Positions 18,891 to 27,937 are shown, counted from the first letter of the stretch. The stretch is 64,000 nucleotides of DNA from Paenibacillus tundrae (GCF_030812775.1 NZ_JAUSTI010000002.1:1-64000), one strand, 5' to 3'. Notes: a model not told the origin generated them from the sequence alone. Translations and numbers: made by a program.

Positions 18891-18932
18891 AAAAAATGTC
18901 CCATAGCCTCCTTATTCAAGGGCTTCGGGACA
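18891..18932 (-). terminator. Intrinsic terminator after the discoidin lyase-like gene
   Basis: On the minus strand TGTCCCGAAGCC pairs with GGCTATGGGACA across a loop and a long T run follows. It lies about 75 bases after the stop of the 1423-residue gene. The remainder of the 18682-19007 gap holds no gene; it contains the leader of the YesS-like regulator. Confidence 0.8.
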
Positions 18933-19007
18933 TAAACGCTTGCTTTCTTTTACATCAAGGGTTTCGTTAAATTCTTACTAATTTTCATTCTGGAACAACA
19001 CTACCGT

Positions 19008-22000
19008 TCATCCTTCATCGTTCGTTACCGTCTTGATCACCAGGTTCTTTATGGCCTGAAGCAAGTCATTAGCTGCGGAGTCAATCTGTGCCTGGGTATA
19101 ATCAGCATCTTCCGCTATTGTTGTGGCCATCAATCTGGCTTCCAGCATAGTTGTGAAGCTAGCCTCATCATAGATTTCCCCATCTAATGTACCCGCTTGT
19201 TCCAGAAGCTTTACCAGCAACGTTGGGTCAGTGGGCTTGCTGTACAATTCCAGTTCGGCCACATTGGCATAGCCGCCCGGTGAATAGTACCTCAGATATC
19301 GGAACGATGTATCATTGGTTATGGGGGCTGTATACCATTGGACGCTACCGATCCCGCTGATGGTATACAAATCGGTGTAATACGTACCATCATTAGAACC
19401 CTGAAGAGTAGCTCCGTTAACTCGCGTTATCTCTGAAGCCTTACCATTTCTCGGATAGAACTTGAAGCTCGATAATGATTCGGCCTGATCCTCTCCCAAA
19501 TCAATATCAATCCATGACACAGCATCCATGGTATCGGTAAACGTGTCAACATTGCCGTCCATGGCACGCCAACCATTCTGTTCTTTGGTTCCCTTGTTCT
19601 GATAGACTGGCGTGGAAGCCGTCACCATGGAAGGTGTTATGCTAATCTTCTGTGCAGGCAGCGAAACTAGAGAAACCAGCTGCTCTTGAGCCAAGTACAG
19701 CTCCTGCAGCAGAGCAGGGCGATCCGATGCGGGATTGTTAAAGAGTGCTCGAATTCGCTCAACCTCTTGCATATATTCGTAATAGCTTCCCTTCGTATAT
19801 CCTTCCGGGCTAACTACTTTGGAATCGATGCTGCGAATATCATATTGTCCGTACAATTCCACTTCTGCCACGTTTCCGTTCCATGCAGCGCTATTGTAAA
19901 TTCTCAGATATCGGTAAGCATCATGCTCGACGATCCTATCCCCGCCAATGTAAGTCCACTTACCTTCAGCTGTTCCTGTCACAGCTGAAATCAAGTTCGT
20001 CCAGCTATTATTGTCGTTCGAACCTTGCAGGACAACGCCATTCATTCTTGCAGGATAGGAGGCTCTAGGCATCAGCATGATATCGCTCAGCGTAACCGAT
20101 ACATCAGGCCCAAAATCAACCGTATAGTAAGCTCCAGCTCCAGTAACCAGATCGCCATAAGTGCCCGTATTGCCATCAAACAATAGATAGCCTACCTGCT
20201 CTTTGCTCAGTCCGCCTGTACCATACTGTTTATCTGAAGCTGTTACGGTGGCGAGTCTGGTCACATCGAGGAGCTTGGATTGGTTTACTAAATACAGGGA
20301 AGACTGATCGGTCGTGAAGATGGCAGGACCTACCGACAGCCCATTAGCCGTCTTATAGTCAATGGCAAACTTGATAGGCCCTGTAGGTGCAAGATTGTCC
20401 ATGACGGCCGATGCCGTCCAGTTCAGGTGATCCGTTGAATGCACCGTTGCCTGCTTAGCTTGAATTACAGCCTGCACATCATGAATCGGTTCAGTCGATT
20501 CAAAGGTAAGCACAATCGTATTGCCTGTATCAACGCGGTTCTGATTGCTCTCTGGAGAGCTTATTGAGAGTGATTGAATTTTATTATTCGTTTCATGTCG
20601 TTCTCCAAATATTCTCAATTCGGACAACTCCAGCATGGTACTCGATGGCTCAATCATCTGAATCTTGAAAAAACGGAAGGGCGTATTTTTGTGTGCTTCA
20701 CTGACCTCCAGTGTCTGCATATCTTCAGAAACGACGGTTAACTCTGGAGTTAATCGTGTCCAGCTTTCATTATCATTGGAGCCAAAAACAGCAGTACCGC
20801 CAATCCGCTCAGGAAAGCTCGCCCTTACCTGAAGGGAGAAGGCATCTGCACTCACTTTATAATCCGGTCCAAAATCCATCGTGTGCGTTAAATTGATGGC
20901 GTTACCATAGAATGCAAAGCTTCCTGCGTAATTATCCAATAAATTGAGTGTTTCATTGTAGAACGTTGCGGCAGCCAGCATATTGGAATAATCTATACTT
21001 CCATCCTGAAGCTGCGGTGTTAATTCCTGAAGATTCACTACCGCAGCTCTCAATTGCATCAGCTTTTGCAAAAATTCGTCATCCGAAGCTGTTGTGATTA
21101 CGTTCATAATATCAGCATATACGCGATTGTAATGCGCCAAACTCTCAGAGATATAGCTAATCTCCGGGTTATAGGGGGCAATCACTGCAGCAACAGCAGA
21201 TGAACGGTCAGCACTGACAAAAATAAGGACTTCTTTAGCTGTGATCGTGGTTCCATCGGTCGCTCCTACCACTATGGTATAGATCCCGGTATGCTGCGGC
21301 TTCCACGAAAAAGCACCCGTACTCTCGTCAAACATAGCACCCTCAGGCTTATGATCAATCTGGTAGGTGACGTTGTCACCTGCGCCTGCATCTGTGGCAG
21401 AGAAATCGTACTGCAATGCAGCATCTGACCCGACATATGAATATAGGTCTAGAGAGCTTCCGCTTTCGTTAAAGACAGGTGGTGTCAGCTGTTCACTTGC
21501 TTTAAGATGGATGTGATCCATATCCACCAGAGTGCCCGATCCCTGAATTTTGAAATAGGTCAAATCACTTAGCCCTCGCAGATGGTGCATCGTATAAGTT
21601 ACATATTTCCATTCTCCCCGGGTGTTCGGCAACATTAAAGGAGCATCTTCCCACCCATTGATCACGAGCTTGGCTGTACCCGTGGTTCGTATTCGCAGTC
21701 CTATGGTTTTAACGGGAGTGCTGGTGCTGACGATGGAGATACGACTGCCTTCCTCCGTCGCTGTAATCTCTACAAAGGATGTCTCCCCCTCTTGTTTGAT
21801 CTCGGAATGGGAATCTAGACTTGTTGCCCGGTGTTCTATTTCATTCCAATTTGCATTCGCCGATACTTTAGGAAGTGTTGTTGCACCTTCACTCGCTGCT
21901 TCTGCAGGGATAAACATCCAATAATCAGCGCCCCCATCTGGAGATTCCCAATAGAAAGGCAGCCGCTTCTTAAACATATCGGCATAGTAGGGAGCTTCCT

Positions 22001-23279
22001 CCTCCATATCTAAACCTGCCGCATATTTGTAATAATAATAGAGGCCATAGACATTGCCGCCGATACGTCCTCTGTACCCTTCAGCCAGCTCCTTATAGAT
22101 AATTGTTGGATTGCCGTTGGCATCTGTATGAGCCGCAACCGGTGTCCATGGCGTATCATGACCCAGCATGAACTGTGCAAAATAATCAGCTGCCTTCAAT
22201 ATCCTTTGATCGAGATATTCGTAGGCATTAACCGCATTTTCCGCCGTGGACACCGTTCCAACGACTGGATCGACTTTGGTTTCCTGCGCTTCCAACAGGC
22301 GAGCCAAGATCTCCACATTGGTGATATCTCCCGCACCGTGGGCTTGATCCCTACCCATCTCCACATGCTGCACTCTCGGTGGAACCACTGCCTCACCTGT
22401 CAGAATGTTAGTATCCACCAGTCGAAATAACTGCTTAATCGAGCCGTTTTGTCCTTGATCCACAGCGCTCTCATTCACGGTAAACCATTCTACGCCCTCA
22501 TTGTAACGGTCACGGTTTCCTGTAAAGATATATCCAGACATGGCTCCAAGGAGGGGATACAGATGCTGGTTCATAAAATATCCGTTGTGATGCTGGAATG
22601 TATCAATGACCGGATAGATGAGATTAGTGCTAAAATCCGTTGTGTCCTGATCTGTCCACTCCAGTTCTTGTGTAGTGCTACTGGTATATCTTAAAATCTC
22701 TGCTGCTGTCACCATGCGATTCAGTGGAATTCCGGTATGAATATGCGAATCATTGAAATAGCTGTATTTGGCCGGATCCATCTGAGACCAGATTCGGATA
22801 ATGCCCATCGCATTAGCTCTGTACTCCTGTTCACCTGTTACATAGTACATGATGGCCTGTGTGTAGGCCTTTAAGCTATCTGCTATAAATTTGGAGTTGA
22901 AGGATTGGCTATTGAAATCCACGCTGCCAGGTTTTGTCGGATCCGAACTGCTACGATTGCTGGATGTAACATTTCTAGCTGCTGCTCCAGATTCAGTCAT
23001 TCGTTTAAAATAACTGTACCAGGGCTCTTGCTCTGCAAGCACCTGTGTGCGCATATTCTCCAGAATGTCCTTAGTAAGTCCAATTCCAGGATGCTTGAAA
23101 CCGCTTGCATCAATTTCCTCATAAATCGTTGGCAGATATCCTGCTGCTGTATTCTCGTTCACAGACGCCTCACCTGATACCGGATGAGGATAATCCACTA
23201 CAACGAGACTAACGATTAACATAAACATGACAATACACTTGACCTGGTTTTTTAAGCCGCGCTTCTGTCTTAAAACCAT
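19008..23279 (-). CDS. Secreted lyase-like protein with three discoidin domains
   Basis: This 1423-residue protein has a signal peptide (residues about 1-35). An alpha/alpha-barrel domain at about 55-470 resembles alginate-lyase/heparinase-type enzymes (AYTQAIMYYVTGEQEYRANA, FMNQHLYPLLGAMSGYIF, GRDQAHGAGD). A beta-sandwich and an Ig/cadherin-like domain follow, then three F5/8C discoidin units (each with a GSNDNxSWT or GSNDGTYYT motif) and a C-terminal FIVAR-like helical tail. It probably depolymerises an acidic polysaccharide and clings to it through the discoidin units. The start at 23279 follows AAGGAGG at seven bases; the frame extends 39 codons further up without such a site. There is no surface anchor, so it is likely released. 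The exact lyase family is not certain. Confidence 0.75.
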   Translation of the reverse strand: MVLRQKRGLKNQVKCIVMFMLIVSLVVVDYPHPVSGEASVNENTAAGYLPTIYEEIDASGFKHPGIGLTKDILENMRTQVLAEQEPWYSYFKRMTESGAAARNVTSSNRSSSDPTKPGSVDFNSQSFNSKFIADSLKAYTQAIMYYVTGEQEYRANAMGIIRIWSQMDPAKYSYFNDSHIHTGIPLNRMVTAAEILRYTSSTTQELEWTDQDTTDFSTNLIYPVIDTFQHHNGYFMNQHLYPLLGAMSGYIFTGNRDRYNEGVEWFTVNESAVDQGQNGSIKQLFRLVDTNILTGEAVVPPRVQHVEMGRDQAHGAGDITNVEILARLLEAQETKVDPVVGTVSTAENAVNAYEYLDQRILKAADYFAQFMLGHDTPWTPVAAHTDANGNPTIIYKELAEGYRGRIGGNVYGLYYYYKYAAGLDMEEEAPYYADMFKKRLPFYWESPDGGADYWMFIPAEAASEGATTLPKVSANANWNEIEHRATSLDSHSEIKQEGETSFVEITATEEGSRISIVSTSTPVKTIGLRIRTTGTAKLVINGWEDAPLMLPNTRGEWKYVTYTMHHLRGLSDLTYFKIQGSGTLVDMDHIHLKASEQLTPPVFNESGSSLDLYSYVGSDAALQYDFSATDAGAGDNVTYQIDHKPEGAMFDESTGAFSWKPQHTGIYTIVVGATDGTTITAKEVLIFVSADRSSAVAAVIAPYNPEISYISESLAHYNRVYADIMNVITTASDDEFLQKLMQLRAAVVNLQELTPQLQDGSIDYSNMLAAATFYNETLNLLDNYAGSFAFYGNAINLTHTMDFGPDYKVSADAFSLQVRASFPERIGGTAVFGSNDNESWTRLTPELTVVSEDMQTLEVSEAHKNTPFRFFKIQMIEPSSTMLELSELRIFGERHETNNKIQSLSISSPESNQNRVDTGNTIVLTFESTEPIHDVQAVIQAKQATVHSTDHLNWTASAVMDNLAPTGPIKFAIDYKTANGLSVGPAIFTTDQSSLYLVNQSKLLDVTRLATVTASDKQYGTGGLSKEQVGYLLFDGNTGTYGDLVTGAGAYYTVDFGPDVSVTLSDIMLMPRASYPARMNGVVLQGSNDNNSWTNLISAVTGTAEGKWTYIGGDRIVEHDAYRYLRIYNSAAWNGNVAEVELYGQYDIRSIDSKVVSPEGYTKGSYYEYMQEVERIRALFNNPASDRPALLQELYLAQEQLVSLVSLPAQKISITPSMVTASTPVYQNKGTKEQNGWRAMDGNVDTFTDTMDAVSWIDIDLGEDQAESLSSFKFYPRNGKASEITRVNGATLQGSNDGTYYTDLYTISGIGSVQWYTAPITNDTSFRYLRYYSPGGYANVAELELYSKPTDPTLLVKLLEQAGTLDGEIYDEASFTTMLEARLMATTIAEDADYTQAQIDSAANDLLQAIKNLVIKTVTNDEG

Positions 23280-23479
23280 GTACATGCCTCCTTCAAGTCG
23301 TGGACTCGTGTGCCTTTCCATCGTTATGAATTGATGTTTTGGTCTTCTAAAACATTGCAGCATTTCACAAATTTCGTCTATTGTAAAATCATTCAATTTG
23401 TTAAGATATCTTTCAAATCATCAAGCAACGTTAACTGAACCGCTTTGAAACAGTTCACATCTCGTTTCAAGAGGGCAAA

Positions 23480-23508
23480 AGAAAAAGCACCCAGAAGGAT
23501 GCTCCAAA
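23480..23508 (-). terminator. Intrinsic terminator after the lipoprotein gene
   Basis: On the minus strand AGCATCC, a short loop and GGGTGCTTTTTC form a stem with T run 30-60 bases past the lipoprotein stop codon. Confidence 0.7.
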
Positions 23509-23540
23509 AAAAATGTTTGACCAACATCGCTCACTACATA

Positions 23541-24257
23541 TTAGTCTAGCAGGCTGTAGATCTGAATGCTCTCCACCTTGGCATCCTTGATATGAAACGA
23601 CATCACATCCACATAATTAGAAGGCTCATAGCGGAAGTCATCCTCCTCATCGGGGGCTCCATTACCCAGCAGTTTCCCCTCAGGGTAGGCATTTTTGAGT
23701 GTATCCAGACTATCTCCTGCTTTAATGTTACGCACTGTCGTGTACTTAGGATCTGTAATTTCGATATGGAAGATGGAGTCTTGTTTCCCCTCCGGTATAC
23801 TGATTGTTTTAATCTCCAGACCAGGATACGTATAAACCTTTTCTGTAAAACCGATTAAGGTATCCATGTTTGTTCCATCATCAGCACTATACGTATGAGA
23901 TTTCAGGTTATCCGGTTTGCCCAGCATCTGTTCCATCTGATCTTCATTCGCTGTATCCGAAATTGCAATGGTGTGCTCATTATAGACAAAAGCAAGCTCC
24001 TTCAGCACCACATTACCTTCCTTCTCGATCGAACCTTCCTTGATTGCTTCAGTACTCTGTTCTTCTGCATTTTCTGAAGCAGGTGCAGTAGAATTGGAAG
24101 CTTCTTCGCCTTTAGCCTGTTCGTTCGACGTGTTATTTTCAGCCGAGTTCTGCGCCGCTTCTGGCGTCTTGGCACCATTGGACTGGCAGCCCGCTAGCGT
24201 CATCGTTAATAAAATACTCAGCATTACAAAACCTGCAGTTTTCTTTGTTAATTTCAT
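23541..24257 (-). CDS. Lipoprotein of unknown function, target of the adjacent two-component system
   Basis: This 238-residue protein has a lipoprotein signal and lipobox LAGC. A low-complexity Asn/Glu/Ser/Ala-rich linker runs to about residue 75, and a globular C-terminal domain of about 155 residues follows. The domain contains two related-looking halves (EDQMEQMLGKPDNL and GDSLDTLKNAYPEGKLLG). That pattern recalls small outer-surface proteins in which a short helix-turn motif precedes a beta sheet, but no family is named with confidence. It lies directly downstream of a sensor kinase and response regulator and has its own promoter with a repeat operator, so it is probably induced by them. 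Confidence 0.75.
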   Translation of the reverse strand: MKLTKKTAGFVMLSILLTMTLAGCQSNGAKTPEAAQNSAENNTSNEQAKGEEASNSTAPASENAEEQSTEAIKEGSIEKEGNVVLKELAFVYNEHTIAISDTANEDQMEQMLGKPDNLKSHTYSADDGTNMDTLIGFTEKVYTYPGLEIKTISIPEGKQDSIFHIEITDPKYTTVRNIKAGDSLDTLKNAYPEGKLLGNGAPDEEDDFRYEPSNYVDVMSFHIKDAKVESIQIYSLLD

Positions 24258-24298
24258 CTTGATCCCTCCATAAATGTGTGATTTCTTCTTATGAAGTG

Positions 24299-24353
24299 AT
24301 TATAGAAAAAGCATTTGTTAGTCTCATAACAGAATTGTATCAGTCTTGTAACA
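24299..24353 (-). promoter_or_regulatory. Lipoprotein promoter with four hexamers in 11-bp register
   Basis: On the minus strand a TATAAT -10 (24299-24304) lies 17 bases after a weak -35 ATGAGA (24322-24327). Four hexamers occupy this region with an exact 11-base step: TGTTAC (24348-24353), TGATAC (24337-24342), TGTTAT (24326-24331) and TAACAA (24315-24320, weaker). Direct hexamers with 5-base spacers are the hallmark of PhoB/OmpR-class regulators such as PhoP and WalR. The adjacent response regulator is of this class, so it is the likely activator. Confidence 0.6.
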
Positions 24354-24374
24354 CTCCTGAATGACGTGCTGATT

Positions 24375-25802
24375 CTACGCGCGAGGCAACACAATCGTGA
24401 CAGTAGTCCCTTTTCCTAACTCGCTTTCCGTGTCGATATATCCATTAAACCGCTCTACAATCTCTTTGCAGATCGAAAGTCCAAGACCTGAACCGTTCGC
24501 TGTACTCGCATTTTTTGCACGGTAAAATCGTTCCTGCACTCGTTCCAGCTCATCGCCTGCAATACCTATGCCTTCATCACGTATCCGAATGATCACCTCA
24601 CTTGGCGTATGTTCCATCTCCACTTCAATCTGCGAATGACTGCCTGAATATTTAATAGCATTATCCATAAGATTAGCGATTGCGTGGGACATCAGCATAG
24701 GATTCACGTTGGCGTAGACTCTTGTCAGACCTTCAGATGCCGGGTCTCCCTCCGTCTTTATAACCATGATTTTGATCCCTTTATCGTTCGCCTTAGCTTC
24801 CATATTCAATGCGACTTGCTGAATCAGTTCGTTCATTTCCGTTTTCTCTACTTCCAGTTCGTCAGAACCAGCCTTGTCGAATCGGGATAGCAACAACAGT
24901 TCATTAATCAAGCGCGTCAGCCGATCCGATTCCTGCAGCAGATGAGCATAGATTTTTTGCAACTCCTTGTTCTCGTTCTCCCCTTCAACTAAGTATTGAG
25001 AGAAACCACGAATGGCTGCCAAAGGTGTTTTTAACTCGTGCGATACGTTGGAGACAAATTGCTTCTGATACTGAATGTAATCATGAAGCTGGCGTCCCAT
25101 GGAATCCAGCCCATCTGCCAGCATGCCCAGCTCATCCTTCCGGTTTAGATGAACTCTCCGAAACTCCTGTCTGGAGAAACTTTGAGCAGCACCAAGCAAC
25201 AGCTTAATCGGCTTGGTTGTGTTGCGGGCAATCCATAGACTGGATAACGTAATCAGTACAATAAATCCACCCGCACCCACAAACAGGATATAACGGATCT
25301 GATCCATAATCGCATAAAAGTAAGAAATGTCCTCCACGAACTCATACACATAAGCGTTTTCATAAAATTGATTCTGAATAGGCGTCGCAAAATAAAGCAG
25401 ATGTTCATCCGTTACGGTGTATGCATAGCTGCCGCTCAGGGCTTTCTCAATATTTTTTTCAAAAATGTACGGTTTGCCATCATTAATGATAATACCATCT
25501 ACAGCCAAGCCTTTTAACTGCTTGGAGCTGTCATAGATACGCACTTCCTTGCCTGAAGCTTTCAGCTTCTCCAGAGCAAGTCTGACAATTTCTTTGGTCT
25601 GCGGCTCCCCTGACGATGATCTATGCTGTGCCAGCACTTCACGAAAGGACAGCTCGGATAGATCTGCCTTCTCCATCATCTGTTTCTCAATGGTAATGAA
25701 GCTGTAGTAGTCGATGGCTTTATTGACCGCAAATATGATGATGCCGAAGGACAACACGGAGAAAAATAAATAATTCAGCAGTAATCGGGTTGCGTACTTC
25801 AG
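24375..25802 (-). CDS. Sensor histidine kinase (OmpR/PhoR class)
   Basis: This roughly 475-residue membrane kinase has two transmembrane helices around an extracytoplasmic domain of about 120 residues, then a HAMP linker. The phospho-acceptor motif is FVSNVSHELKTPLAAIRGF, followed by the ATPase boxes NLMDNAIKYSG, RDEGIGIAGDE and GSGLGLSICKEI. The usual start codons give a protein beginning inside the first helix. A CTG at 25802 overlaps the response-regulator stop as CTGA and lies eight bases after GGAGGT, and would add KYATRLLLNYLFFS to complete that helix. CTG is therefore proposed as the start. It is cotranscribed with the response regulator. Confidence 0.88.
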   Translation of the reverse strand: MKYATRLLLNYLFFSVLSFGIIIFAVNKAIDYYSFITIEKQMMEKADLSELSFREVLAQHRSSSGEPQTKEIVRLALEKLKASGKEVRIYDSSKQLKGLAVDGIIINDGKPYIFEKNIEKALSGSYAYTVTDEHLLYFATPIQNQFYENAYVYEFVEDISYFYAIMDQIRYILFVGAGGFIVLITLSSLWIARNTTKPIKLLLGAAQSFSRQEFRRVHLNRKDELGMLADGLDSMGRQLHDYIQYQKQFVSNVSHELKTPLAAIRGFSQYLVEGENENKELQKIYAHLLQESDRLTRLINELLLLSRFDKAGSDELEVEKTEMNELIQQVALNMEAKANDKGIKIMVIKTEGDPASEGLTRVYANVNPMLMSHAIANLMDNAIKYSGSHSQIEVEMEHTPSEVIIRIRDEGIGIAGDELERVQERFYRAKNASTANGSGLGLSICKEIVERFNGYIDTESELGKGTTVTIVLPRA

Positions 25803-26518
25803 GCCTCGCCACCTCCAAGCTGATAGCCAAATCCATAGATCGTCCTGACATACTTCGGTTCATCCGCGTTATCCTCCAGCTTCTTCCGTAATCGCATGAT
25901 GGTCATATCCACACTGCGACTGTCTCCCATAAAGTCATATCCCCATCCGATCTGAAGTAGCTCATCCCGAGTAAAGATTTTATCTGGTCTTTTGAGTAAC
26001 GTTTCCAGAATTTTAAACTCTTTGGCCGTTAAAGACACGGGTACACCATTTTTCAGCACCCTTCGGCTTTCTAGGTCAAATGTCAGCTCTTCATGAATAA
26101 TTCGTGTAGATTTCGCTTCTATTCCTTCACTTGATTCCTCCTTGCTCTCGTTTCTTCTCAGAATCACCTTGATCCGAGCGAGCAATTCACGATTGTCAAA
26201 GGGTTTGGTCATATAATCTTCCGCCCCTAGCTCTAACCCGAGCACCTTGTCGATGACCTCATTTTTGGCAGAGAGCATGATCACAGGAACGGCTTGTTTC
26301 CCGGTGATTTCTTTGCACAGGTCATATCCGGAGCAGTCAGGCAGCATTAGATCAAGAACCACCAAGTCTGGCTGAAAAGAATCCAGCAATTGCAGTCCGG
26401 TTTTACCATCTTCTGCAGTTTGCACATCGTAGTTTTCTCGCCTCAGCACGAGCTCAATTAAATCTCTAATTGCGACTTCATCGTCAATGACAAGTATTTT
26501 CTTCAATGTAATGTACAC
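25799..26518 (-). CDS. OmpR-family response regulator
   Basis: This protein of about 235 residues has an N-terminal receiver domain with the acidic pair in VIDDE, phospho-acceptor Asp in VVLDLMLPD and Lys in TKPFD. A C-terminal winged helix ends in TIYGFGYQLGG. A GTG start at 26518 lies right against AAGGGG and looks too close. A TTG at 26506 gives the common N-terminus MKKILVIDDE with better spacing and is at least as likely. It is the first gene of the pair with the kinase and probably binds the hexamer array before the lipoprotein gene. Confidence 0.93.
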   Translation of the reverse strand: MYITLKKILVIDDEVAIRDLIELVLRRENYDVQTAEDGKTGLQLLDSFQPDLVVLDLMLPDCSGYDLCKEITGKQAVPVIMLSAKNEVIDKVLGLELGAEDYMTKPFDNRELLARIKVILRRNESKEESSEGIEAKSTRIIHEELTFDLESRRVLKNGVPVSLTAKEFKILETLLKRPDKIFTRDELLQIGWGYDFMGDSRSVDMTIMRLRKKLEDNADEPKYVRTIYGFGYQLGGGEA

Positions 26519-26663
26519 CCCTTATAGCCTGTTTCCCAGCTTGAACCATCATTACGTTCATCTTAGCACAGATACTTTAAACTCCTCCACCAACTGAAAG
26601 ATGAGGTCTATTCCACTGAGCCCAACATAACTTGTAATAAACCCGAAGAAAGGAGAACAAACC

Positions 26664-26921
26664 ATGGATCTGCTCTGGGTACTCATTGTTGGTGGACTTA
26701 TTGGCTGGTTAAGCGGCAACTTGATTGGACGGGACGTCCCGGGCGGTGTTCTTGGAAACGTTATTGCGGGTTTTGTCGGTTCCTGGTTAGGAACGGAATT
26801 GCTAGGAGCAAGAGGGCCGTTGATTGGCGGATTTCATATCATTCCAGCCATCGTTGGTTCAATTATTGCCCTACTCATCTTCTTCGCTCTGGCACGCGGC
26901 GGAGCCTTCCGAAGACGTTAA
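26664..26921 (+). CDS. GlsB/YeaQ/YmgE family small membrane protein
   Basis: This 85-residue protein with three hydrophobic segments has the family signature GGLIGWLSGNLIGRD and repeated Gly-rich turns, and ends in the basic tail RRR. The family, also called transglycosylase-associated, is stress-linked in many bacteria but has no proven enzyme activity. The start follows GAAAGGAG at good spacing. It is divergent from the two-component genes and is followed by a terminator, so it is a single-gene unit. Confidence 0.88.
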   Translation: MDLLWVLIVGGLIGWLSGNLIGRDVPGGVLGNVIAGFVGSWLGTELLGARGPLIGGFHIIPAIVGSIIALLIFFALARGGAFRRR

Positions 26922-27003
26922 CAAAGACAGGCGGACACCGATACCGTCGTTCATTAGAATTTTATAAAGATGCTGCCTTGGCATGAAAAAACAGGATAAA
27001 CCT

Positions 27004-27055
27004 AAAAGAACCGATAGCATTCATCGATGGATGATGAGCACTTACGGTTCTTTTT
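27004..27055 (+). terminator. Probable terminator after the GlsB-like gene
   Basis: AAAAGAACCG pairs with CGGTTCTTTTT across a loop of about 30 bases, giving a long-loop stem ending in a T run about 85 bases past the stop codon. Confidence 0.55.
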
Positions 27056-27207
27056 ATGTGTACTTCCACACCATAACTCCGTTCCTTCCTCGTCAACCAC
27101 TACGTAACCTTGAGCGTGGTCTACTTCTCGGAATGACATTTACTGCTCTTTTTATCGATCAGATAATGACTTTTACAAATATTTTACAAAATATATCAAA
27201 AAAAGAG

Positions 27208-27235
27208 TTGATTTCTATTATTTTCATGCTATATT
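27208..27235 (+). promoter_or_regulatory. Promoter of the B-lectin gene
   Basis: TTGATT (27208-27213) and TATATT (27230-27235) are 16 bases apart in very AT-rich DNA, about 40 bases before the ATG at 27275. A strong AAAAGGAG ribosome binding site follows. Confidence 0.5.
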
Positions 27236-27274
27236 TTACTAGAAATAAAAAAATCGTAAAAGGAGCAGTCGACT

Positions 27275-27781
27275 ATGAAAAAAATCGCAAAAAAATCGGT
27301 ACTCATCTTGATGGCACTATTTATGCTTCAGATCTCTCTCGTCTCGGCAGCTTCTGCGAAAAACTCTCTTACAGCAGGTGAAACACTCTCACAAGGTCAA
27401 TCACTTACATCGAATGACGGAAGATTTACTTTTATCATGCAGACAGATGGGAATCTAGTGCTTTACAAACAAGGGAAGTCGCTTTGGTCTACAAAAACGA
27501 GTGGTGCAAAATATGAATGGCGGGATCCTATCACAGGTTATACCATCAGAAGAGCACCTCAGGTGTTAAAAGTTGAAAATAATTTGCTTCGATTAACGGA
27601 TTATAACGATTCTCATTGGTTTTGGTTTTCAAAAATACAAGACTGGACTAACGCCCACTACGGAGGTAATGTACCAGCAGGCCTGAATGGCGATACATTG
27701 GTTGTTCAAGACGATGGAAATGTTGTGTTCTACTCCACTGGAAAAGGTCCTGTTTGGGCTACCAATACAGGTGGACATTAA
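27275..27781 (+). CDS. Secreted bulb-type mannose-specific (B-lectin) domain protein
   Basis: This 168-residue exported protein has a signal peptide (residues about 1-28, cleavage near SAASA-K) and a single beta-prism lectin fold. Two copies of the mannose-binding motif QxDxNxVxY are clear: MQTDGNLVLY and VQDDGNVVFY. The second ends in the typical VWATNTGG strand. It probably binds mannose-type sugars outside the cell. Related modules occur in lectin-like bacteriocins and in plant lectins, but here there is just one domain and no immunity gene. It is monocistronic with its own promoter and terminator. Confidence 0.85.
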   Translation: MKKIAKKSVLILMALFMLQISLVSAASAKNSLTAGETLSQGQSLTSNDGRFTFIMQTDGNLVLYKQGKSLWSTKTSGAKYEWRDPITGYTIRRAPQVLKVENNLLRLTDYNDSHWFWFSKIQDWTNAHYGGNVPAGLNGDTLVVQDDGNVVFYSTGKGPVWATNTGGH

Positions 27782-27792
27782 TAACAATACAC

Positions 27793-27822
27793 AAAAGAGC
27801 CGCGCTTATTGCGGCTCTTTCC
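27793..27822 (+). terminator. Intrinsic terminator of the B-lectin gene
   Basis: AAAGAGCCGC and GCGGCTCTTT form a perfect 10-base stem with a 7-base loop and a T run, 12 bases after the stop codon. Confidence 0.88.
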
Positions 27823-27937
27823 TTATCTAAACCTGGATGGATGAACGAGAACTTCCTTACGACCTTCAAGTAATGCCTTTTGCTCTATCATATTATTAGA
27901 CTCACTTCTCTCGATAATTGCTTAATTTCTTAAAAGA

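Noticed and set aside
26983-27381. Plus-strand frame of 132 codons before the B-lectin gene
   Set aside because: It runs through a terminator and the B-lectin promoter and overlaps the lectin signal peptide in another frame; no ribosome binding site and no family.
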